Positions 18,244 through 26,871 of a DNA stretch of 64,000 nucleotides are shown here, piece after piece. The translations under genes and the position numbers were made by a program. The first letter of the stretch is position 1; every line of letters starts with the position of its first letter. The notes beneath the pieces were generated by a model. It saw nothing but the letters and a program-made list of their open reading frames with translations. It ran no database searches and was not told the origin of the DNA. This DNA is from Sva-07 sp963698565 (GTDB lineage: Bacteria; Actinomycetota; Acidimicrobiia; Acidimicrobiales; Ilumatobacteraceae): NCBI GenBank assembly GCA_963698565.1, contig CAVORH010000020.1:62001-126000 (forward strand). The letters run 5' to 3'.

Positions 18244-19071
18244 ATGGATCCCGTGACAGCACGCAAGACCTGGCGGACGCTCGAACCGGTGCACGGGGCG
18301 ATCTACTTCGTGCCCGAGGCGCGCGAAGAGTACGCCGCGCTCGGCATCGACGACCGGATGCGCGGTTACTTCGCATCCCGATCGGCACCGATGGGCGCCG
18401 TTCCGGCACCGGTGGTGATCGCGACGTTCTTCAACTTCGACCCCGAGCTCGTCCGAACGAGCATGGACGGGGTGTGGTCCCAGGTGACCCCGGGTGCGAT
18501 CCTCGCTGCGCGGCTCCGCGCCGCCGACCGGATGCTCAGACGCTTGGTTCCCGACGCCATCGAATCGCCCGAGATCGTCGAGGCGTCCGAGTTGGCCCGC
18601 GCTGCCGCACTCTTGGCGTGTGAGCGTCCCGAGGGCCGACCGCTGTTCGCCGGGCACGTGTCGCTTCCGTGGCCCGACGAACCGCATCTCGTGCTGTGGC
18701 ACACGCAGACCCTGCTGCGAGAGTTCCGCGGCGACGGCCACATCGCAGCGCTGACCGTCGAAGGGCTCAACGGTTGCGAGGCGCTCGTCACCCACGCTGC
18801 CGGCGGAGACGTCTCGGCCGACATCCTGCGGGCGACGCGTCAGCGCAGCGGCGACGACTGGCTCGCCGCCGAGGAGCGGCTCCGATCGATCGGATGGCTC
18901 GACCCCGATCTCGCGTTCACCGACCTCGGACGGGAACGTCGAGCGTGGATCGAGCAGCGAACCGACGAACTCGCTGCCGCCCCGTACGACGCGATCGGCG
19001 TCGAGGGGTGCGCACGGCTGCGGGAGTTGGTCCGCCCCATCAGCATCGCGGTGAGCGCGGCGTTCGGCTGA
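18244..19071 (+). CDS. SCO6745-family protein
   Basis: 275 residues from MDPVTARKTWRTLEPVHGAI, the typical N-terminus of a conserved actinobacterial family of unknown function named after Streptomyces SCO6745. Family-like segments are the FVPEAREEYAALGI region, LPWPDEPHLVLWHTQTLLRE and HIAALTVEGLNGCEALVTHA. It is mostly helical with no membrane segment. No catalytic motif is evident to me. The TGA shares a base with the ATG of the following TrmO-like remnant (TGATG). Confidence 0.85.
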   Translation: MDPVTARKTWRTLEPVHGAIYFVPEAREEYAALGIDDRMRGYFASRSAPMGAVPAPVVIATFFNFDPELVRTSMDGVWSQVTPGAILAARLRAADRMLRRLVPDAIESPEIVEASELARAAALLACERPEGRPLFAGHVSLPWPDEPHLVLWHTQTLLREFRGDGHIAALTVEGLNGCEALVTHAAGGDVSADILRATRQRSGDDWLAAEERLRSIGWLDPDLAFTDLGRERRAWIEQRTDELAAAPYDAIGVEGCARLRELVRPISIAVSAAFG

Positions 19072-19356
19072 TGGCGGCGCCCGACGAGTACACGATGGCA
19101 GCGATCGGCCGGGTGGTGTCGGCGAGAGCCGACCGCGAGGACGACGCGTGGGGGCGGTGTCGAGAGTCTCATCCGCCTCGACGGTGCCCGGTTCACCCCC
19201 GATGCGCTCGCCGGGCTCGACGTTCGTGTGCGTGGTCTCGACGCGATCGATGGGACACCGGTGCTCGACATCAAGCCGCACGTCCGGGAGTTCGAACCGC
19301 GCTCTGCGGTACACCAACCGGCGTGGATCACCGAGCTGATGACCGACTACTGGTGA
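19071..19356 (+). pseudogene. Remnant of a TrmO/TsaA-family gene
   Basis: The start MAAPDEYTMAAIGRVVSARADRED fits the family opening (IGRV). After a run of five Gs (about 19148-19152) the frame must shift to continue as VESLIRLDGARFTPDALAG and then VRGLDAIDGTPVLDIKPHV, a hallmark TrmO/TsaA C-terminal motif, ending QPAWITELMTDYW. Between TPDALAG and LDVRVRG the central core of the family, about 70-80 residues, is missing. So there is one frameshift, explained by one extra G, and one internal deletion. Intact members methylate t6A37 in tRNA; this copy is very likely inactive. Confidence 0.72.
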
Positions 19357-19411
19357 TCCGGCTCTGGCCGCTCGGGAGCGGATCCCGTCGGTCACCTGCT
19401 AGATAAGAGCC

Positions 19412-19996
19412 ATGCCATTGCGTGTCGTGATCGCCGAGGACGAGGCCATCATCCGCATGGACCTGCGCGAGACCCTGGAAGAAGAGGGCTACGAGGTCAT
19501 CGGAGAGACCGGTCGCGGAGATCAAGCGATCGAGCTCGTGCGCGGGTTGCAGCCGGATCTCGCGATCCTCGACATCAAGATGCCGGGGATGGACGGCCTC
19601 GAAGCGGCTCGCATCATCAACGGCGAGAAGATCTGCGGCGTGCTGATGCTCACCGCCTTCAGCCAGCGCGAGGTGGTCGAGCAGGCCCGCGACGCCGGCG
19701 CACTGGCGTTCCTCGTCAAGCCGTTCCAGAAGAGCGACCTGATTCCGGCGATCGAGGTGGCGATGGGTCGGTTCCGGGAGCTGCGGTCGCTCACCGGCGA
19801 GATCGACGCGCTCGGCGAACAGCTCGAGTCGCGCAAGGTCGTCGAACGGGCCAAGGGCGTGCTGATCGACGAGGCCGGGCTGAGCGAAGCCGACGCGTTC
19901 TCGTTCATCCAGCGGACGGCGATGACCGAGCGCACCAGGATGCGCGACGTCGCCGACCGGATCCTCGACGGCTCCCTGCGGCCCGGCGCCGACTGA
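19412..19996 (+). CDS. ANTAR-domain response regulator, PdtaR-like
   Basis: 194 residues: an N-terminal CheY-like receiver (acidic EDEAII pocket, phosphoacceptor Asp in LAILDIKMPGMDG, Lys in FLVKPFQ) and a C-terminal ANTAR RNA-binding domain (LESRKVVERAKGVLIDEAGLS ... AFSFIQRTAM). This matches mycobacterial PdtaR (Rv1626), which controls transcripts by antitermination at paired hairpins. It should be activated by a histidine kinase not present here. It is followed after 9 bases by polA. Confidence 0.93.
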   Translation: MPLRVVIAEDEAIIRMDLRETLEEEGYEVIGETGRGDQAIELVRGLQPDLAILDIKMPGMDGLEAARIINGEKICGVLMLTAFSQREVVEQARDAGALAFLVKPFQKSDLIPAIEVAMGRFRELRSLTGEIDALGEQLESRKVVERAKGVLIDEAGLSEADAFSFIQRTAMTERTRMRDVADRILDGSLRPGAD

Positions 19997-20005
19997 ACGG
20001 ACCAC

Positions 20006-22675
20006 ATGGGCCGCTACCTCGTCGTCGACGGCAACTCGTTGACCTATCGCGCGTTCTTCGCGCTCCCGACCGACATGGCAACGGCGAGCGGGCAGGTCAC
20101 CAACGCCGTGTTCGGGTTCACGTCGATGCTGATCAACGTGCTCAAGGACCACACGCCCGACGGCGTGCTCGTCGCCTTCGACCGTCCCGAGCCGACGTTC
20201 CGCCACGAAGCCGAGCCGCTCTACAAGGCGCAACGCGACGCCGCCCCCGACATCCTCCGCCAGCAGATGGGACTCGTCCGTGAGGTGCTCGACGCGGTCG
20301 GCATCACGGCGATCGACCTGGTCGGGTGGGAGGCCGACGACCTGATCGCCACCGCCACCGACAAGCTCGTCGAGGCGGGCAACGAGGTGATCATCGTCAC
20401 CGGTGATCGCGACAGTTACCAGCTCGTGAGCGACCCCGCCGTCAAGGTGCTCTACAACAAGCGCGGCGTCAGCGACTACGCCCTCTACGACGAAGCGGGG
20501 ATCGAGGAACGAACCGGGGTGACCCCGGCGATGTACCCGCAGTACGCCGCACTGCGCGGCGACAACAGCGACAATCTGCCGGGCGTCCCCGGTGTCGGGG
20601 AGAAGACGGCGGCCAAGCTGATCAACACCTACGGCGGCCTCGACGGCATCTTCGCCCACGTCGACGAACAGACACCGAAGCTGCGCTCCAACCTCGCCGA
20701 GCACGAGGAGCGGGCCCGCAAGAATCTCGACCTGATGCTGCTGCGTCACGACGCTCCGATCCAGTTCGACATCGATTCACTCGAGGTGACGCCGAACGCC
20801 GAGGAACTGGGGCGGCTGTTCGACTTCCTCGAGTTCCGTACGTTGGCCGGCCGACTCGACGAGGCGCTGTCGGCGATGGGAACGTCCGTCGATCTCGGAC
20901 CCACCGAGGAGCGAGCTGAAATCGTCGCCGAAGTGACGACAGCGGCCTCGGCGGCCGAGGCCGCCAGCGTGATCTCGTCGCTGCCGACACTCGACGTCGC
21001 AGCCACCTGGGTCGGCGAACCAGGGCGCAGCCCGCTCGCCGGGATCGCCGTGGTGGCCGACGCGTCGGTCGCCGACGTGTTGTGGATCCCCGCCGACGTG
21101 CTCGCCGACGATGCCGTGCGATCGGCGCTCGGCAGGCACACCGACCTGCACGGACACAACGTCAAACCGCTGATGCGCTCGCTGCTGGAGTTCGACGTCG
21201 AGCTGCGCGGTCTCACGCTCGACACGGCGATCGCGGCGTATCTGATCGACCCGGCCGAGGCGAGGTACACCCTGCCCGACCTGATCGAGAAGTACACGAA
21301 GTTCGCCCGACCGTCCGACGATGCGGCCGGCAGCGGTCAGCTCGATCTCGACGGCACCTCGCTCGGCGACGCCGAGTTGGCGGCTCGCGATGCCCTCGCC
21401 GTGCACGCCCTCGCCGAACCGATCGTGGCCAGCATGGAGGCCCAGGGGATGGCCGAGCTCTACCGCACGATCGAGAACCCGCTCGTGCTCGTGCTCGCCA
21501 AGATGGAGCACGTCGGCATCGGGGTCGACGTCGACGAACTCCGCGCGCTCGGCAAACGCCTGTCCGACGAGGTGACGACACTGCAGGCCCAGTTGCGCGA
21601 GGTCGCCGGCCGCGACGATCTCAATCTCAACTCACCCAAGCAGCTGCGCGAGATCCTCTACGACGAACGCGGGTTGGCGCCGGGGAAGAAGACCAAGACC
21701 GGATACTCCACGGACGCCGCGACGCTCGAGAAGATCAAGGACCAGTGGCCCGAGTTCCTCGGGCCGCTGATGCGCTACCGCGAGGTCGAGAAGCTGCGCA
21801 GCACCTACGGCGAGGGCCTGCTCGCGGAGGTCGCCGACGACGGGCGGATCCACGCGACGTTCAACCAGACCGTGGCACGGACCGGACGTCTCTCCTCCGA
21901 CCAGCCCAACCTCCACAACATCCCGGTTCGCACCGACGAGGGCCGTCAGTTCCGCAAGGCCTTCGTCCCGGCTCCAGGCACCACGCTGCTCGTGGCCGAC
22001 TACAACCAGATCGAGCTGCGCTGCATCGCCCACCTCGCGAAGGATCCCGGTCTGATCGACGCCTTCACGAGTGGCCAGGACATCCACAATGCGACCGCGG
22101 CCCGTGTGTTCGGGGTCGACCCGGCCTCGGTCACGGTCGAGCAGCGATCGAAGGCGAAGATGGTCTCGTACGGTCTCGCCTACGGCATGGAGGCCTACGG
22201 GCTCGGGCAGCGACTCAACATCCCCACCGAGGAGGCAGCGGTCATCCTCGATGCGTACTTCGTGGCGTTTCCCAACGTGAAGAACTACATGGACCGGACG
22301 GTCGTCGAGGCCCACGAGCGCGGCTACACCGAGACGCTCTTCGGGCGCCGGCGCCCGATCCCCGAGCTGATGAACTCGAACTTCCGTGTGCGTCAGGCCG
22401 GCGAGCGGCAGGCGATGAACGCCGGTATCCAAGGCCTCGCTGCCGACATCTTCAAGGTCGCGCTGGTCAACATCGATGCGGCGCTGGTGGCGGGGGAGTA
22501 CGACAGCCGCATCGTGCTCCAGGTCCACGACGAGGTGATCGTCGAGGTGCCCGAGGATGAACACGACGTCGTCGGCGACCTGGTGGTCGGGTTGATGCAC
22601 GACGCAGCCGAGCTCGACGTTCCGCTCGAGGTGAACGTCTCGTGGGGCGACACGTGGGCTTCCGCGAAGGGGTGA
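20006..22675 (+). CDS. polA: DNA polymerase I
   Basis: 889 residues: an N-terminal 5'-3' exonuclease (GDNSDNLPGVPGVGEKTA near residue 190), a middle 3'-5' exonuclease-like domain, and a polymerase domain with motif A LLVADYNQIELRCIAHLA, motif B RSKAKMVSYGLAYGM and motif C LQVHDEVIVEVPEDE. In the middle domain the proofreading DXE motif is not seen: the expected position reads LDVAATWVGE. Proofreading is therefore probably absent, as in Mycobacterium and Thermus. Roles are Okazaki fragment processing and repair synthesis. Confidence 0.96.
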   Translation: MGRYLVVDGNSLTYRAFFALPTDMATASGQVTNAVFGFTSMLINVLKDHTPDGVLVAFDRPEPTFRHEAEPLYKAQRDAAPDILRQQMGLVREVLDAVGITAIDLVGWEADDLIATATDKLVEAGNEVIIVTGDRDSYQLVSDPAVKVLYNKRGVSDYALYDEAGIEERTGVTPAMYPQYAALRGDNSDNLPGVPGVGEKTAAKLINTYGGLDGIFAHVDEQTPKLRSNLAEHEERARKNLDLMLLRHDAPIQFDIDSLEVTPNAEELGRLFDFLEFRTLAGRLDEALSAMGTSVDLGPTEERAEIVAEVTTAASAAEAASVISSLPTLDVAATWVGEPGRSPLAGIAVVADASVADVLWIPADVLADDAVRSALGRHTDLHGHNVKPLMRSLLEFDVELRGLTLDTAIAAYLIDPAEARYTLPDLIEKYTKFARPSDDAAGSGQLDLDGTSLGDAELAARDALAVHALAEPIVASMEAQGMAELYRTIENPLVLVLAKMEHVGIGVDVDELRALGKRLSDEVTTLQAQLREVAGRDDLNLNSPKQLREILYDERGLAPGKKTKTGYSTDAATLEKIKDQWPEFLGPLMRYREVEKLRSTYGEGLLAEVADDGRIHATFNQTVARTGRLSSDQPNLHNIPVRTDEGRQFRKAFVPAPGTTLLVADYNQIELRCIAHLAKDPGLIDAFTSGQDIHNATAARVFGVDPASVTVEQRSKAKMVSYGLAYGMEAYGLGQRLNIPTEEAAVILDAYFVAFPNVKNYMDRTVVEAHERGYTETLFGRRRPIPELMNSNFRVRQAGERQAMNAGIQGLAADIFKVALVNIDAALVAGEYDSRIVLQVHDEVIVEVPEDEHDVVGDLVVGLMHDAAELDVPLEVNVSWGDTWASAKG

Positions 22676-22739
22676 GTCACAGCAGGCGTCAGGCCCCAGC
22701 CGACGGCGGCCGGGGCGACGGGATGATCAGGAGGTAGCC

Positions 22740-23393
22740 ATGACCGATCAACCACCGATCGGATCGATCGTCGACAGCGAGGAACGCCTCGCCGAGTTGT
22801 ATCGAGCTCCGAGCGGGCTCGTCGCCGCCAAGAAGATGTCGATCCTCGACGATGCGAGCGCCGGGTTGATCGCGATGTCCCCGTTCGCGCTGATCGGGAC
22901 CGTCGGCGCCGACGGGGGCCTCGACGTGTCGCCCCGTGGTGGCCCACCCGGGTTCGTGCGGGTGCTCGACGAGCGTCACGTGGCGATCCCCGACCTGAAC
23001 GGGAACAACCTGATCGACAGCCTGCGAGCGATCGTGGCCACCGGACGCGCCGGGCTGCTGGTGGTCGTGCCGGGCAAGGACGAGACACTGCGGGTGAACG
23101 GTCCGGCCTGGTTGACGACCGATGACCGCGTCCTCGACCTGTGGAGCGAGGAGTTGCGGCGCCCGACCACCGCGATCGTCGTGCGGACTGACGAAGTCTT
23201 CATGCACTGTGCGAAGGCCTTCCGTCGCGGCAAGGTCTGGGATCCCGACAGCTGGGACGATCTCGCCGAGGCGCCCGACGGGATCGACATGCTCAACGCG
23301 CAGGGCCTCATCGACATCGACGCCGCCGTCGCCCGCGAGTTCATCGAACAGAGCTACGCCTCGGACCTCGCGGCCGACCAGCCGGACGGCTGA
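22740..23393 (+). CDS. Pyridoxamine 5'-phosphate oxidase-family protein (MSMEG_1061-like)
   Basis: 217 residues with the split-barrel flavin fold: ALIGTVGADGGLDVSPRGGP, RHVAIPDLNGNNLIDSLRAI and GLLVVVPGKDETLRVNGPAW are typical of the FMN- or F420-binding subfamily named after MSMEG_1061. The actual substrate is unknown. GGAGGTAGCC sets the ATG start. It is followed by a methyltransferase 6 bases downstream, so both may be one unit. Confidence 0.86.
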   Translation: MTDQPPIGSIVDSEERLAELYRAPSGLVAAKKMSILDDASAGLIAMSPFALIGTVGADGGLDVSPRGGPPGFVRVLDERHVAIPDLNGNNLIDSLRAIVATGRAGLLVVVPGKDETLRVNGPAWLTTDDRVLDLWSEELRRPTTAIVVRTDEVFMHCAKAFRRGKVWDPDSWDDLAEAPDGIDMLNAQGLIDIDAAVAREFIEQSYASDLAADQPDG

Positions 23394-23399
23394 ACGTCC

Positions 23400-24155
23400 A
23401 TGACGGCGCGCGACCACTGGTTCGAGGACCTCGCCGATCACATGGGTTCGGCGTACGACCGGTACGCGCACACGAAGGGGACCGTGCAGGAGGTCGATCA
23501 CGTCGTCGCCGCCCTCGAACTCGTGCCCGGGCAGCGGGTGCTCGATGTGGGCTGTGGCACCGGTCGGCACGCGCTCGAACTCGCCCGACGGGGCATCGCA
23601 GTCCACGGCATCGACATCAGCCAGCGCTTCATCGACATCGCCCGAGCGAGCCGTCCAAGCGATGAGCGAGAGCCCCAGATGCGGGGCGTTCGCTCATCGC
23701 TCGCGAGTTTCGAGCGCGGTGATGCTCGGACGATGGGGTTCGACGGCGAGTTCGATGCGGTGATCTGCCTCTGCCAGGGAGCGTTCGGGATGATGACCGC
23801 CGATGGCGACGACGGCGCGGTGGTCGCCGGGATGGCCCGGGCGCTGCGGCCGGGCGGGCGGCTGGCGCTCAGCGCGTTCAATGCCTACTTCGCGGTGAAG
23901 TACCACGACGATGCCGACTTCGATGCGGAGACGGGGGTGTCCCACGAGATCACCGAGATCCGCTCGGAGAGCGGCGCGGTCCGATCGGCCGACCTCTGGA
24001 CCGGCTGCTACACGCCGCGCGAACTGCGCCTGCTGCTCGGTGCCCACGGGTTGGTCGTCGAGTCGATCGCAAGTGTCGAACCCGGCGCCTACGGCACCGA
24101 CCCCCCGACGACCGAGTCCCCCGAGTTCCTCGTCATCGCCCATCGCCGCGCCTGA
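23400..24155 (+). CDS. Class I SAM-dependent methyltransferase
   Basis: 251 residues; motif I is VLDVGCGTGRHALELARRG, followed by the acidic GIDIS. Motif IV region is FDAVICLCQGAFGMM and LRPGGRLALSAFN follows. The substrate is unknown. Between the helix FIDIARAS and GDARTMGF lies an unusual segment (RPSDEREPQMRGVRSSLASF) encoded by a near-perfect 44-bp palindrome (23658-23701), which looks like an in-frame insertion in a variable loop. A second inverted repeat begins at the stop codon. Confidence 0.88.
   Translation: MTARDHWFEDLADHMGSAYDRYAHTKGTVQEVDHVVAALELVPGQRVLDVGCGTGRHALELARRGIAVHGIDISQRFIDIARASRPSDEREPQMRGVRSSLASFERGDARTMGFDGEFDAVICLCQGAFGMMTADGDDGAVVAGMARALRPGGRLALSAFNAYFAVKYHDDADFDAETGVSHEITEIRSESGAVRSADLWTGCYTPRELRLLLGAHGLVVESIASVEPGAYGTDPPTTESPEFLVIAHRRA
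23658..23701. repeat. 44-bp palindrome inside the methyltransferase gene
   Basis: Perfect 12-bp arms AGCGATGAGCGA and TCGCTCATCGCT, with inner arms GCCCC and GGGGC around AGATGC. It adds about 15 codons in frame and keeps the reading frame open. It resembles selfish palindromic elements that insert in coding sequence, such as those of Rickettsia, but only one copy is in the window. Confidence 0.8.
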
Positions 24156-24215
24156 ACCCCGAAAAATGCCTGGATCTGCGCGCCCGACGCGACATCTCAG
24201 GCAGATTTCGGGGTT
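24155..24215. repeat. Inverted repeat after methyltransferase gene, repeat family B copy 1
   Basis: Outer arms AACCCCGAAA (24155-24164) and TTTCGGGGTT (24206-24215), with inner GCCTG/CAGGC. The conserved blocks ACCCCGAAAAATGCC and GGCAGATTTCGG recur in inverted orientation at 52043-52099. Likely a transcription terminator or a mobile palindrome. The rest of the gap to rpsA (24216-24337) shows a possible extended -10 (TGATACCAT near 24257) and nothing else. Confidence 0.7.
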
Positions 24216-24337
24216 TGGGCGGGTCGGTGGCGCACATTTCGGATTGGGCCCGGGGCTGATACCATGGTCCGCTGCGTCGTGCAAGCGGCGCGCCTGTCCA
24301 TCCACTCACATCACCGTTTTCGAAAGCAGTCCGTCCC

Positions 24338-25714
24338 TTGTCCGACACCGCAACCACCTCCGAGTCTCCCACCAACCAGATGGGAACCTTCGACGACGAG
24401 GGCGTCTACACCCCCCGTGAGATCGTGTCCGACGATCTCGGCATGTCGTTCGCCGATGCGATCGACGGCACGATGGTCACCGTCGAAGACGGCCAGATGG
24501 TCAACGGCACCGTCGTCAAGATCGACAAGGACGAGGTCCTGCTCGACATCGGCTACAAGAGCGAGGGTGTCATCCCGTCGCGTGAGCTGAGCATCCGCAA
24601 CGACGTCGACCCGTCCGAGGTCGTCTCGCTCGGAGAGCGCGTCGAGGCGCTCGTCCTCACCAAGGAGGACAAGGAAGGGCGCCTGCTCCTGTCGAAGAAG
24701 CGGGCGCAGTACGAGCGGGCATGGGGCGACATCGAGGCCAAGAAGGAAGCCGACGCCGTCGTGTCCGGCCCGGTCATCGAGGTCGTCAAGGGCGGCCTGA
24801 TCGTCGACATCGGCCTGCGCGGCTTCCTGCCCGCATCGCTCGTCGAGCTGCGCCGGGTCCGCGACCTCGCCCCGTACATCGGCGAGACCGTGCACTGCAA
24901 GATCATCGAACTCGACAAGAACCGCAACAACGTGGTCCTGTCCCGTCGCGCCTACCTGGAAGAGAACCAGAAGGAGACCCGCGACCAGTTCCTCAACAAC
25001 CTCAAGGTCGGCGAGGTCCGCGAAGGCACGATCTCCTCGGTCGTCTCGTTCGGCGCATTCGTCGATCTCGGCGGCATGGACGGGCTCATCCATGTCAGCG
25101 AGCTGTCGTGGAAGCACGTCGACCACCCCGGATCGGTCGTCGCCGTCGGCGACCCGGTCAAGGTGCAGGTCCTCGACGTCGACTTCAGCCGCGAGCGCAT
25201 CAGCCTCTCGCTGAAGGCCACCCAGCAGGATCCGTGGCAGGAGTTCGCCGAAGGCCACCAGGTCGAGCAGCTCGTGTACGGCCGGGTCACCAAGCTGGTC
25301 CAGTTCGGTGCGTTCGTCCAGGTCGGCGAGGGCATCGAAGGCCTCGTGCACATCTCGGAGATGTCGGCGCACCACGTCGACAGCCCCGAGCAGGTCGTCA
25401 CCCCCGGTGAGGAGCTGTGGGTGAAGATCATCGATCTCGACCTCGCCCGCCGCCGCATCAGCCTGTCGATCAAGCAGGCCGCCGAAGGTGGCGAACTCGC
25501 CGCCGAGTACCGCGAGCACTTCGAGGTCGACTCCGCCGGCAACTGGATCCAGGGCGAAGCATCGGCCGAGGCCGAGGCCGCATGGTCCGAGTACTACGGC
25601 GAGGGCGGCGAAGGCGCCGGAACCGAGCCGGTCGAAGTCGTCGATGCCGCCGAGCCGGCCGAGGTCGTCGAGGTCGTCGAGGTCGACGCCACGGAGGAAG
25701 CCCCCGGCGAGTGA
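24338..25714 (+). CDS. rpsA: 30S ribosomal protein S1
   Basis: 458 residues with four S1 RNA-binding repeats at about residues 51-120, 138-204, 225-293 and 309-378, the last two marked by SFGAFVDLGGMDGLIHVSEL and QFGAFVQVGEGIEGLVHISE. The four-repeat form is the actinobacterial/Gram-positive kind (E. coli has six). The C-terminal tail is acidic. The first in-frame start is TTG at 24338; an ATG 14 codons later (MGTFDDEG) is possible. Its TGA overlaps the coaE GTG, so the two are coupled, as in other actinobacteria. Confidence 0.93.
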   Translation: MSDTATTSESPTNQMGTFDDEGVYTPREIVSDDLGMSFADAIDGTMVTVEDGQMVNGTVVKIDKDEVLLDIGYKSEGVIPSRELSIRNDVDPSEVVSLGERVEALVLTKEDKEGRLLLSKKRAQYERAWGDIEAKKEADAVVSGPVIEVVKGGLIVDIGLRGFLPASLVELRRVRDLAPYIGETVHCKIIELDKNRNNVVLSRRAYLEENQKETRDQFLNNLKVGEVREGTISSVVSFGAFVDLGGMDGLIHVSELSWKHVDHPGSVVAVGDPVKVQVLDVDFSRERISLSLKATQQDPWQEFAEGHQVEQLVYGRVTKLVQFGAFVQVGEGIEGLVHISEMSAHHVDSPEQVVTPGEELWVKIIDLDLARRRISLSIKQAAEGGELAAEYREHFEVDSAGNWIQGEASAEAEAAWSEYYGEGGEGAGTEPVEVVDAAEPAEVVEVVEVDATEEAPGE

Positions 25715-26325
25715 TCCTGGTCGGTCTGACCGGAGGCATCGGGGCGGGCAAGTCGACCGTGTCGGCCATGCTGGCCGAGCGCGGTGCCGCCATCGTCGAC
25801 GCCGATCAGATCGCTCGTGACCTCCAGTCGCCCGGGAGCCCCGTGCTCCAGGCGATGGCCGAACGTTTCGGCCCGCAGATCATCCGCGACGACGGCTCGC
25901 TCGACCGGGCAGCCGTCGCGGCGATCGTGTTCAACGACGAGGCCGCGCTGAAGGATCTCAACGGCATCGTGCACCCGGCGATGCAGGACGAGATCCAGCG
26001 CCAGATCGACGTCCATCGCGGCACCGATCGGGTCGTGGTCCTCGACTTCCCGCTGCTCGGCGAGAACCCGCGCACGGGCCTGTCCGCCACGATCGTCGTC
26101 GACATCCCCGTCGACGTCGCGGTCCAGCGGCTCGTGGAGCAGCGTGGAATGGACGAGGCCGACGCCCGCGCGCGGATCGGCAGCCAGATCAGCCGCGAGG
26201 AACGAAACGCTTCGGCCACCCACGTGATCGACAACGGCGGCGACCGAGACGCGCTGATCGAGCAGGTCGATGCGCTGTGGTCGGAGCTGGTGGCGCTGCC
26301 GGCGTCAACCGATCATCGAGAGTGA
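25711..26325 (+). CDS. coaE: Dephospho-CoA kinase
   Basis: Last step of coenzyme A synthesis. 204 residues from a GTG overlapping the rpsA stop (GTGA). Walker A is GLTGGIGAGKSTV, followed by IVDADQIARDLQSPG and LDFPLLGE, and the lid region RLVEQRGMDEADARARI. The C-terminal bases overlap the converging gamma-glutamylcyclotransferase gene by 21 bases. It lacks the C-terminal GrpB-like extension found in some mycobacterial CoaE proteins. Confidence 0.94.
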   Translation: MILVGLTGGIGAGKSTVSAMLAERGAAIVDADQIARDLQSPGSPVLQAMAERFGPQIIRDDGSLDRAAVAAIVFNDEAALKDLNGIVHPAMQDEIQRQIDVHRGTDRVVVLDFPLLGENPRTGLSATIVVDIPVDVAVQRLVEQRGMDEADARARIGSQISREERNASATHVIDNGGDRDALIEQVDALWSELVALPASTDHRE

Positions 26326-26871
26326 CATGTCGACCACCGGGACATCCGGTGACGGCGTGCGCTGATACACCTCGACGTGGTCGTCGCCGAGCGCGGCGAA
26401 CGCCGCGGCGACGAGATCCCAGTACGAACGCCTGACACCGGCTCGCCGCTCGTCGCGGGCCTGCTCGTAGCGTTCGATCGCGCTGGGCCTCGGCACATAG
26501 GTCACGATCCGGTCGCCGGCACCGAACCCGTCGGCCTGGATCCGGTCGGTGACGTCGGTGCGCTCGTAGTCGCGTTCGCGCCAGTCGAGCGACGCCAGTT
26601 CGGCATCGGTGACCCGGACGGCCACGCCGTTGCACGACTCGGCGTCGGCGGCGACCAGCCCGAGCGACACCACGAGCCCTTGGCGCACGTCGTTGCCGTC
26701 GTGGAACCAATCACCCCGAAGGTGCATCGACCCGTAGTTCCATCGGCGTCCGTAGCCATCGAGATGGGCGACCAGGCGATCGGCCGGGGTGACCGGGCGA
26801 CCGATCGTCGACTCGAGCGAGCTCGGCGAGACGAGCGAGCCGTACCCGAACACCCACACCTGGCCGGTCAC
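26305..26871 (-). CDS. Gamma-glutamylcyclotransferase-like protein
   Basis: 188 residues. The opening WVFGYGSLVSP is the (Y/F)GSL substrate loop of the gamma-glutamylcyclotransferase fold, and a glutamate in LDWRERDYERTDV is at the expected catalytic place. Members release 5-oxoproline from gamma-glutamyl compounds (ChaC acts on glutathione). Last gene of a five-gene operon with a YbdK-type ligase and glutathione peroxidase, which supports a role in gamma-glutamyl thiol turnover. GTG start overlaps the M20 stop. Confidence 0.87.
   Translation of the reverse strand: MTGQVWVFGYGSLVSPSSLESTIGRPVTPADRLVAHLDGYGRRWNYGSMHLRGDWFHDGNDVRQGLVVSLGLVAADAESCNGVAVRVTDAELASLDWRERDYERTDVTDRIQADGFGAGDRIVTYVPRPSAIERYEQARDERRAGVRRSYWDLVAAAFAALGDDHVEVYQRTPSPDVPVVDMSLSMIG

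Noticed and set aside
26305..26325. Overlap of coaE and the cyclotransferase as a sign of a wrong stop
   Set aside because: Both 3' ends fit their families; a 21-base convergent overlap is plausible in a compact genome.
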